From the NCBI RefSeq assembly GCF_031846485.1, contig NZ_JAVRHQ010000001.1, forward strand, positions 62,001-126,000: a stretch of 64,000 bases of DNA. The letters are read 5' to 3'. Under the pieces are notes generated by a model. The model saw only the letters and a program-made list of their open reading frames with translations. It ran no database searches and was not told where the DNA came from. The first letter of the stretch is position 1, and every line of letters starts with the position of its first letter. Position numbers and translations under genes: made by a program. Source of the stretch: Autumnicola tepida (lineage in GTDB: Bacteria; Bacteroidota; Bacteroidia; Flavobacteriales; Flavobacteriaceae). Positions 57,539 through 64,000 of this stretch are shown here, piece after piece.

Positions 57539-59101
57539 ATGGCGTCTGGAAAACAATCACCAAGGCAGAAGATGATAAACCTGATGTATCTGGTTTTCAT
57601 TGCTATGATGGCCTTGAATATGTCAAAAGAGGTACTTACCGCTTTTGGTTTAATGAATGAAAAATTAATAGAATCAAACGCTTCCACTACGGCAAGAAAC
57701 AATGCGGCTATGGCAGGGTTGGCAGCTAAGGCTGAAGAACAACCTGCTAAATACGCGACCCTGGAGGAAAAAGCGAATAGAATAGATGAACTGTCTCAAA
57801 ATCTTGATGAGTATATAGCTGAAATAAAAAACAAACTTACTTCAGAAATAGAGGATACAGATGATTACGAGTCTATGGATAGGCCTGACCAGTTGGATGA
57901 AATGTTCTTTCAAAGCGGAAGAGTTAGTCCCAGTGGCCAGGAGTTAGTGAATGCTATAGATACCTATCGGGAAGGTGTTCTTGAAGTTTTGGGAGAGGAC
58001 CCTCGTTTTTCACAAATCAGGCAGGAAGTTCAAAATGAATTTTCAACAGAGGAAGTTACCGATAGCGAAAATGTAACTCAACCCTGGTTGATGTATCATT
58101 TTCAGGGATATCCTCTTATTGCATCTTTAACTAAAATGACGCAACTTCAGGCTGATGTGAAAACTACTGAGAATGATATCTTATCAACTATGCTTGCAGG
58201 GCAGCTGCAAAGTGAAGTGTCTATGACCAATTATACCACTTTACTTGAAACTCCTAAGTCAGCATATTATCAGGGAGAAGAATTTAATGGTGCCATTGTT
58301 TTGGGAAGAAAAGATCCAACTACAAGGCCTAACGAAGTGCATCTTACTCTTGATGGACGAGAATTAAGTGATTCGGACTATAGTATTGAAGATGGCCGTG
58401 TAGTGCTGAATATTCCTGCCGGTAGTGCCGGGCAACATACCCTTGAAGGCCGGCTTGTTTTTGAGCAGGAAGGGGAAAGTGTGGACGTTCCTGTTTCTTC
58501 AGAATTCTCAGTAATACCTAAACCGAATTCTGCCGTTATCTCTGCCGATAAAATGAATGTACTTTATCGCGGGGTACAGAATCCTCTAACAATCTCTATG
58601 CCTGGTGTGCCAGATAATCAAATTAGTGCTAATGCACCTGGATTATCAAGAGTATCCGGGAGTAGCTATGTAATTAATGTTACTACCCTTCAGCAAAGAG
58701 AGGTGAAGATTAATGTAACAGGAACTATAGATGGTGAAAGCTATCCATCCAGTGCAACTTTCAGGGTAAAAGATATTCCAAGACCTGTGGGTACTATCCG
58801 CGGGGAAGATGGTTCAGTACAAATGCAGCGTAACAGCCTGGAAATTGCAACTGTTGGTGCAAATTTACCTGACTTTGATTTTGACCTGGATTTAAATGTT
58901 ACAGGTTTTAGCTTTAAAGTTCCCGGGCAGCCTACTATCAGGATTAATGGAAACAGGTTAGATGACAGGGCTAAATCTGCACTTAGAAGGGCCGGTAGAG
59001 GTGAGTCTGTTCAGATATTTGATATCAACGCCTCACTGGCAGGAAATTCAGGTTATAAGCTAAAGCAGGTAGCTCCTGTATTTATTGAGCTTACTAATTA
59101 A
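57539..59101 (+). CDS. gldM: gliding motility / T9SS protein GldM
   Basis: Periplasm-spanning motor subunit of 520 residues. The N-terminus (ASGKQSPRQKMINLMYLVFIAMMALNMSKEVLTAFGLMNE) carries one membrane helix with the family's conserved sequence. A helical domain and several beta-sandwich domains follow (from about residues 220 to 520), reaching to the outer-membrane ring of GldK/GldN. Start, length and gene order all match characterised gldM. It lies 12 bp before gldN. Confidence 0.98.
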   Translation: MASGKQSPRQKMINLMYLVFIAMMALNMSKEVLTAFGLMNEKLIESNASTTARNNAAMAGLAAKAEEQPAKYATLEEKANRIDELSQNLDEYIAEIKNKLTSEIEDTDDYESMDRPDQLDEMFFQSGRVSPSGQELVNAIDTYREGVLEVLGEDPRFSQIRQEVQNEFSTEEVTDSENVTQPWLMYHFQGYPLIASLTKMTQLQADVKTTENDILSTMLAGQLQSEVSMTNYTTLLETPKSAYYQGEEFNGAIVLGRKDPTTRPNEVHLTLDGRELSDSDYSIEDGRVVLNIPAGSAGQHTLEGRLVFEQEGESVDVPVSSEFSVIPKPNSAVISADKMNVLYRGVQNPLTISMPGVPDNQISANAPGLSRVSGSSYVINVTTLQQREVKINVTGTIDGESYPSSATFRVKDIPRPVGTIRGEDGSVQMQRNSLEIATVGANLPDFDFDLDLNVTGFSFKVPGQPTIRINGNRLDDRAKSALRRAGRGESVQIFDINASLAGNSGYKLKQVAPVFIELTN

Positions 59102-59113
59102 AAAATTAAAACA

Positions 59114-60007
59114 ATGAGCTGGAGAAGATTTTTGGTTTTTAGTTTCGCAGTGGCTCTTAGCGGAGCGTCTTACGGGCAGGCAAATATTTTAAATGCCAAT
59201 AGCCCGGAAGAAATCGGTAAGAAGAGTGAAGCTCAAAAGCTAGTGGAGAGGAATGATAAGCCATTGGAATATGGATATGTGGGAGACAGGGATATTCTCT
59301 GGTCTAAAAGCACCTGGGAAATTATAGACCTTGATGAAAGGGTGAATTTTCCTTATTATTATCCCATAGATACCAACAATATCGGGAACAACAGGAGGTC
59401 TCTTTACGACGTGCTGGTTGCGGGTGTTAAGAATGGCGACATTAAGAATATTTATGCCGATTCTTATTTTAATGAAAAACGTACTTTGAAAGATATCCAG
59501 GCTACATTGTCTAAAATTGATACTACAGATTTAGGTATTGAGCAGTACAACGCCGGGGAAGAAGTAGACCCTCAGTTTATCGACCGTCGTGATCTTGGTT
59601 CTGCCGATGTTGCTGAATATCATATTCGCGGGATCTGGTATTTTGATAAGGTCCAGGGAGAATTGAGATACAGGCTTTTGGGAATTGCGCCCGTTGCGCC
59701 CGATGTTAACTTTATAGATTCTGGGCAGACCGATTTAGTGGAATTATTCTGGGTTTTCTATCCAGATGCACGCGAGGTGTTACATCAGGCAAAGGCTTTT
59801 AATGGATCTAATAATGCAACCGATTTGTCTTTTGACCATTTGTTGAATGCAAGGCGTTTTGACGGGGTGATCTATAAAGAAGAAAACGTACAGGGCGACC
59901 GCGAAGTGGAAGAATATATTCCGGAGAATGCGTTTATGCAGCTCCTGGAATCCCAGCGAATCAAAGAGCAAATTCGCAATTTCGAACAGGATATGTGGAA
60001 CTATTAG
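59114..60007 (+). CDS. gldN: gliding motility / T9SS protein GldN
   Basis: Periplasmic ring component that binds GldK. Signal peptide MSWRRFLVFSFAVALSGASYGQ, then the family text DRDILWSKSTWEIIDLDERVNFPYYYP, SLYDVLVAGVKNGDIKNIYADSYFNEKRTL and YHIRGIWYFDKVQGELRYRLLGIAPVAPD. Conserved end YIPENAFMQLLESQRIKEQIRNFEQDMWNY. At 297 residues it is normal. Only one gldN copy is seen here. A terminator follows. Confidence 0.97.
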   Translation: MSWRRFLVFSFAVALSGASYGQANILNANSPEEIGKKSEAQKLVERNDKPLEYGYVGDRDILWSKSTWEIIDLDERVNFPYYYPIDTNNIGNNRRSLYDVLVAGVKNGDIKNIYADSYFNEKRTLKDIQATLSKIDTTDLGIEQYNAGEEVDPQFIDRRDLGSADVAEYHIRGIWYFDKVQGELRYRLLGIAPVAPDVNFIDSGQTDLVELFWVFYPDAREVLHQAKAFNGSNNATDLSFDHLLNARRFDGVIYKEENVQGDREVEEYIPENAFMQLLESQRIKEQIRNFEQDMWNY

Positions 60008-60029
60008 TTTTCAATAGTTTTAAAGATTT

Positions 60030-60058
60030 AAAGCGTCTTCCCCGGAAGGCGCTTTTTT
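60030..60058 (+). terminator. terminator of the gldKLMN operon
   Basis: AAAGCGTCTTCC (60030-60041) pairs with GGAAGGCGCTTT (60044-60055) with one G-T pair, followed by T residues. Confidence 0.9.
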
Positions 60059-60094
60059 ATTAAAGAAGATCTGGAATTTCTAATATCGGGTAAT

Positions 60095-61153
60095 ATGGTA
60101 GATTATATTGTTGTTGGATTAGGATTAAGCGGGCTTGCGGTTATTTCCAGGCTTGAGCAGCGAAAAAAGTCTTTTCTTGTTTATGAAGATAACTCCCAGC
60201 ATTCCTCACAGGTAGCAGGCGGTATTTTTAATCCCGTAATTCTTAAAAGATTCACACTCGCCTGGAAGGCAGATGAGCAAATAAAAGAAGCCATTCCTTT
60301 TTATCAGAAGTTTGAAAAGAAGTATAATCGTCAATTTTTACATTTTTGGGAGATCTACCGTAGGTTCCATTCTGCGGAAGAACAAAATAACTGGTTTAAT
60401 GCTGCCGATAAACCTGGCCTGGATGAATTTTTGAATACTGAACTGGTCAGGCAAGTCAATGCTAATATTCCTTCAAGTTTCTCCTTCGGGAGAGTAAAGA
60501 AAACCGGAAATATTAATACTGATGCTTTATTAAAGGATTACAGAAAGGACCTTTTGGGTAGTGGGAAATTAATTGCCGAAAGGTTTGATTATGATCAGCT
60601 GGAAATATCAGGGGAATTCTTCAGATATAAGGATCAGAAAGCCAAAAGGATAATTTTTTGCGAAGGCTTCGGGATGACTAAAAACCCCTTTTTCAATTAT
60701 CTTCCGCTAAGAGGAAATAAAGGAGAATATATTATTATCCGTTCAGAGGCACTTCAGCTAAACAAAGCGGTAAAATCTTCAGTTTTCCTGATGCCGCTTG
60801 GGAACAACCTGTATAAAGTTGGCGCCACTTATAATCACAAAGATAAGACCCCGGGTCCAACACAGGAGGCAAGGGGAAAACTGGCAACAGAATTAAACAA
60901 ACTCATTGAGTGTGAATACGAAGTAGTAGACCAGGTGGCGGGAATAAGGCCTGCCACGGCAGACAGGAGAGCTTTAATAGGTAGCCATCCGGAAATACCA
61001 AATATGTATTGCTGTAATGGTTTTGGAAGCCGCGGAGTGCTTATCGCTCCAATGGCTTCAAGGGAACTGGTAGATTTTATCGAAGAGGGTGCTGAAATAT
61101 CACCGGAAATTGATTTGCAGCGCTTTACCAGGAAACACTACAGGCGCAATTAA
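60095..61153 (+). CDS. DAO-family FAD-dependent oxidoreductase
   Basis: Glycine oxidase/D-amino-acid oxidase-like flavoprotein of 352 residues. FAD-binding DYIVVGLGLSGLAVISRLEQRKKSFLVYED at the N-terminus, then QVAGGIFNPVILKRF, and the C-terminal AGIRPATADRRALIGSHPEIPNMYCCNGFGSRGVLIAPMASRELVDFI, typical of DAO proteins. It follows the gld operon after a terminator, so it is probably transcribed separately. Its stop overlaps that of the convergent DUF983 gene by 4 bp. Substrate unknown. Confidence 0.88.
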   Translation: MVDYIVVGLGLSGLAVISRLEQRKKSFLVYEDNSQHSSQVAGGIFNPVILKRFTLAWKADEQIKEAIPFYQKFEKKYNRQFLHFWEIYRRFHSAEEQNNWFNAADKPGLDEFLNTELVRQVNANIPSSFSFGRVKKTGNINTDALLKDYRKDLLGSGKLIAERFDYDQLEISGEFFRYKDQKAKRIIFCEGFGMTKNPFFNYLPLRGNKGEYIIIRSEALQLNKAVKSSVFLMPLGNNLYKVGATYNHKDKTPGPTQEARGKLATELNKLIECEYEVVDQVAGIRPATADRRALIGSHPEIPNMYCCNGFGSRGVLIAPMASRELVDFIEEGAEISPEIDLQRFTRKHYRRN

Positions 61154-61536
61154 GTTTTCCCTGCATTTTTATTATAACTGAAGAAAAAGTTAATCCAGAT
61201 GTTCCTGGACAAACGTGTAATGACCGGCATAAAAACCACCAGCGTGCCTACAATGGCAAAAAAGGAGGTGAGGGGTGTGGAATTCAGGAATACATAAGAA
61301 ATAATAAAAGCAGCTACCGAAAAGGCTACACCAACGGCATAGCTCACATACATGGCGCCATAAAAAAAAGACGGCTCTATTTTGTAACGGGTGCCGCAGT
61401 TGGAACAGCGTTCATGCATCTCAAAAATTCTTCCCATTTTGTAAGGGTTGGGTTCTTTATACATGCTCTCCTCCTGGCATACAGGGCAGGTGCCGGTTAA
61501 GATGCTGTAAATTTTAGTTCCTTTTAAAAATTTCAT
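61150..61536 (-). CDS. DUF983 membrane protein
   Basis: DUF983-family protein of 128 residues. An N-terminal zinc-ribbon-like part has two Cys pairs (TCPVCQEESMY and CSNCGTRYKIEPSFFYGAMYVSYAVGVAF), followed by two membrane helices. This is the typical layout of the family. Its function is unknown. Single gene, divergent from the ABC-F gene. Confidence 0.9.
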   Translation of the reverse strand: MKFLKGTKIYSILTGTCPVCQEESMYKEPNPYKMGRIFEMHERCSNCGTRYKIEPSFFYGAMYVSYAVGVAFSVAAFIISYVFLNSTPLTSFFAIVGTLVVFMPVITRLSRNIWINFFFSYNKNAGKT

Positions 61537-61675
61537 TTGAAAATTTTGACGGTAAGTCAGGAGGTTAAAAATTCCCCGGCCTTATATGTTATTGAAAAAA
61601 GGCGTTTTAGTGCCTCTATATCATTTTTTTTGCACCACAAATTTAAGCATCTTTGCAAAAATTTAATCAGATTTC

Positions 61676-63595
61676 ATGCTTAACATTCACAATCTTTCCG
61701 TCTCCTTTAACGGAGAATATCTTTTTGAAGAAATCACCTTTAGGCTTGGCGCCGGAGACCGGGTTGGGCTAATAGGGAAAAATGGAGCGGGAAAATCTAC
61801 CATGCTGCGTATTATTTCCGGAGAACAGGAATACGATACTGGGAGTATCGCGAAAGATAAAGAACTGAAAATTGGTTTTTTAAAGCAGGATATAGATTTT
61901 GTAAAAGGTCGTACCGTAATCCAGGAAGCGCAGCAGGCTTTTGAGGAGATAAAAAAAATGGAGAAGCAGCTGGATCATATCAATGAACAGCTGGCTACCC
62001 GCACCGATTATGAAAGTGAAAGCTATACGCAACTTATACAGGATCTAAGCGAAATCACCCATCAGTATGAAATTATCGGCGGCTACAATTATGAAGGCGA
62101 AACCGAAAAAGTATTGCTGGGCCTGGGTTTTAAAAGAGAAGATTTCAATAAGCTTACCGATACTTTTTCGGGTGGCTGGAGAATGAGGATTGAACTAGCC
62201 AAGCTACTGCTTCAAAGCAATGATATTTTACTGCTGGATGAGCCTACAAATCACCTGGACATTGAAAGTATCATCTGGCTGGAATCTTTTCTGAACAATT
62301 ATCCCGGCTGTGTGATCCTTGTTTCCCACGATAAAATGTTCCTTGATAATGTGACCAACAGGACCATAGAAATAAGCCTGGGCAAAATATATGACTTCAA
62401 AAAGCCATATTCAGAATTTATGGAACTGCGCGGAGAGCTTAGGGAACAGCAACTGGCTGCGCAGAAAAATCAGCAGAAGGAAATAGAGCAAACAGAAAAA
62501 CTTATTGATAAGTTTAGAGCGAAGGCTTCCAAAGCTTCCATGGCGCAATCCCTTATCAAAAAGCTGGATAAAATAGATCGTATAGAGGTAGATGAAGACG
62601 ATAATGCGGTTATGAATATAAGTTTTCCTGTTTCCGTCCAGCCCGGGAAGGTGGTGATAGAAGCCAATCATGTGGGTAAATCCTATGGTGAGAAGCAGGT
62701 GCTGGAGGATATAAATTTGCTCATAGAGCGTGGCAGTAAGATAGCTTTTGTGGGGCAGAACGGACAGGGAAAAACCACTTTGGCCAAAATTATAATAGAT
62801 GAAATTCCGCATAAGGGAGAATTAAAGTTAGGGCATAATGTACAGTTGGGATATTTTGCCCAAAACCAGGCAGATTATCTGGATGGGGAAAAATCTGTTC
62901 ATGAAATTATGATAGATTCTGCCAACGAGAAAAACCGAAGTAAGGTTAGGGACATGCTGGGCTCCTTTTTATTCCGTGGAGATGAAGTAGAAAAAAAGGT
63001 GAAGGTGCTATCCGGAGGTGAGCGTAACCGGCTTGCCCTGTGTAAATTAATGCTTCAGCCATTTAACGTACTGGTAATGGATGAGCCAACCAATCACCTG
63101 GATATAAAATCTAAAAATGTACTTAAGGAGGCGCTGAAAAAATTTGAAGGAACCTTGATCCTGGTTTCTCACGACCGGGATTTTCTGCAAGGGCTTACTT
63201 CAAAAGTATATGAATTTAAGAACCGTAAGGTAAAGGAATATCTGGGTGATATTGATTATTATCTGGAACAGCGGCAGTTTGAGGATATGCGTGCGGTGGA
63301 AAAGCGGGAAAAACAAAAGCCTGGTGCTGCGGCAAAAAAGGAAGAGGCTCCTAAACAATCTTATGAAGACCAGAAAAAACTGAAATCCCTGAATAATCGT
63401 TTAAGTAAAACGGAAGCGAAGATCACCAGGCTGGAAAAGGAATTGAAGGAGAAAGATGTTGCCCTGGCTACCAATTATGATGAAACTATCGCAAAACCAG
63501 AATTTCTGAAGAAATATAATCAGAAAAAAATGGAGCTGGAGAAATTCATGAAAGAGTGGGAGAATATCCAGCAAGACCTGGACAAAATGAGCTGA
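61676..63595 (+). CDS. ABC-F family ATPase
   Basis: Soluble protein with two ABC ATPase domains and no membrane domain; ABC-F proteins act on ribosomes. First Walker A GKNGAGKST (residues 34-42), signature FSGGWRMRIELAKLL, Walker B ILLLDEPTNHLD. Second Walker A GQNGQGKTT, signature LSGGERNRLALCKLM, Walker B VLVMDEPTNHLD. The P-site-tRNA-interaction linker lies between (about residues 240-300), and a Lys/Glu-rich coiled coil forms the C-terminus (residues 560-639), resembling Uup-type members. At 639 residues it is full length. Confidence 0.95.
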   Translation: MLNIHNLSVSFNGEYLFEEITFRLGAGDRVGLIGKNGAGKSTMLRIISGEQEYDTGSIAKDKELKIGFLKQDIDFVKGRTVIQEAQQAFEEIKKMEKQLDHINEQLATRTDYESESYTQLIQDLSEITHQYEIIGGYNYEGETEKVLLGLGFKREDFNKLTDTFSGGWRMRIELAKLLLQSNDILLLDEPTNHLDIESIIWLESFLNNYPGCVILVSHDKMFLDNVTNRTIEISLGKIYDFKKPYSEFMELRGELREQQLAAQKNQQKEIEQTEKLIDKFRAKASKASMAQSLIKKLDKIDRIEVDEDDNAVMNISFPVSVQPGKVVIEANHVGKSYGEKQVLEDINLLIERGSKIAFVGQNGQGKTTLAKIIIDEIPHKGELKLGHNVQLGYFAQNQADYLDGEKSVHEIMIDSANEKNRSKVRDMLGSFLFRGDEVEKKVKVLSGGERNRLALCKLMLQPFNVLVMDEPTNHLDIKSKNVLKEALKKFEGTLILVSHDRDFLQGLTSKVYEFKNRKVKEYLGDIDYYLEQRQFEDMRAVEKREKQKPGAAAKKEEAPKQSYEDQKKLKSLNNRLSKTEAKITRLEKELKEKDVALATNYDETIAKPEFLKKYNQKKMELEKFMKEWENIQQDLDKMS

Positions 63596-63629
63596 TTGTT
63601 TAATAAGGAGCCTTGAAAAAACAGGAATT

Positions 63630-63812
63630 ATGGAAGAGCATTTTTTTCAATGTCCCTACTGTTGGGAAGAAATCTCTGTACTTCTGGATCCTTCGGTAGG
63701 AAGGCAGATTTATATTGAAGATTGTGAAAACTGTTGTAATCCTATAGAGTTCAGGATAAATTTCCAAAATGGAACATTAAATGAGTTCCAGGCGGTAAGT
63801 ATTGAACAGTAA
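63630..63812 (+). CDS. CPXCG-motif cysteine-rich protein
   Basis: Small zinc-ribbon-like protein of 60 residues: FFQCPYCWEEISVLLDPSVGRQIYIEDCENCCNPIEFRI. Two Cys pairs (CPYC and CENC) 25-30 residues apart would bind one Zn. The family is widespread in Gammaproteobacteria and Bacteroidota and is uncharacterised. It starts 34 bp after the ABC-F gene and may be co-transcribed. Confidence 0.85.
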   Translation: MEEHFFQCPYCWEEISVLLDPSVGRQIYIEDCENCCNPIEFRINFQNGTLNEFQAVSIEQ

Positions 63813-63884
63813 ATCTAAGGCCTGCAAAGGTGATTTTAGTAAGATAAAAATCCTTAAATTAGGCTGAAATTTTCAAAAAAGGCC

Positions 63885-64000
63885 ATGCTCCAAACTTTTA
63901 ATCTAGCTGAAAACGTAATTGGTATTATCATAGATTCTTACGTAGATGAAGATCTTACGGAATCCCTGCAACAGGAAGTGCTGGAAAAAATGAAAAAGTT
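63885..64000 (+). CDS. SpoIIAA-like (STAS/SEC14-type) protein, 3' partial
   Basis: An open frame from ATG 63885 runs off the window end: MLQTFNLAENVIGIIIDSYV, then DEDLTESLQQEVLEKMKK. The opening strand-helix pattern resembles small SpoIIAA-like (DUF3478/STAS) proteins. Only 38 residues are visible, so the family call is tentative, but the frame is open and has the neighbours' codon style. Confidence 0.5.
   Translation, partial: MLQTFNLAENVIGIIIDSYVDEDLTESLQQEVLEKMKK

Noticed and set aside
61648..61655. CATCTTTG as -7 box of the ABC-F gene
   Set aside because: The first fixed base is wrong (C for T), and the upstream TTTG is only 15 bp away instead of about 19.
1..64000. tRNA, rRNA, CRISPR array, prophage or conjugative element
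   Set aside because: None was seen: gaps contain no cloverleaf-like or rRNA-like sequence, no regularly spaced direct repeats of CRISPR size, and no phage or transfer genes.

Overview
The window looks like a chromosome segment of a marine or halophilic Flavobacteriaceae (Bacteroidota), probably near Gramella/Christiangramia, Salegentibacter or Zunongwangia. The evidence is the contiguous gliding/type IX secretion genes gldK-L-M-N, the order miaB - sigma-54 activator - lptE - TPR gene - secG, -7 boxes of the Bacteroidota form TAnnTTTG, few Shine-Dalgarno sequences, and an AT-rich sequence with short intergenic gaps. No rRNA, tRNA, CRISPR array, prophage or plasmid gene was seen.

Layout. 1-3289: 3' end of an RND efflux pump plus its TolC-like partner. 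3394-6164: Tat-exported molybdenum hydroxylase and its 2Fe-2S subunit. 6165-10003: small genes, a frameshifted GNAT acetyltransferase, a PQQ/sorbosone dehydrogenase-like protein and a TerC protein. 10000-13440: a tight minus-strand operon joining a YqcI/YcgG heme hydroxylase-like protein, a PaiB-like protein, a LigD phosphoesterase and polymerase encoded as separate genes, and a DUF1989 protein. 13651-18052: SemiSWEET, DUF421, an SDR, a GDPD phosphodiesterase, an HI0933 flavoprotein and TspO. 18147-21578: mevalonate-pathway operon (mvaD, mevalonate kinase, UbiA prenyltransferase) with a DUF4160/DUF2442 pair embedded. 21759-23196: nucleoside deaminase and an RNA pseudouridine synthase. 23563-26862: speA, speB and a deoxyhypusine synthase-like gene.

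26965-40375 appears to be an arsenosugar and perhaps arsenolipid region. The core operon is arsS, a DUF2064 transferase, a purine nucleoside phosphorylase and arsM, with an AhpD-like protein upstream. Beyond it lie a FAD oxidoreductase, a membrane polyferredoxin, DUF547, two GT2 transferases, a GT-C-like membrane transferase and a tandem LAB_N protein. Two RAYT (Y1 transposase-like) genes, each bounded by 15-3-15 REP palindromes, sit inside this region.

41059-63884 is mostly housekeeping: AraC regulator, cutC, groEL/groES, the secG-lptE-sigma54-miaB block (with an inserted four-helix-bundle gene), an LVIVD lipoprotein, topA, an arginase-fold protein that has lost metal ligands, gldKLMN, a DAO flavoprotein, DUF983, an ABC-F protein, a CPXCG protein and the start of a SpoIIAA-like gene.

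The least explained pattern is a set of heptamer-periodic tracts at gene junctions. Four of them are 28 bp long (4 x 7), each with a different heptamer, and two such tracts bound the inserted four-helix-bundle gene. All family calls come from reading motifs and context; no database search was run.
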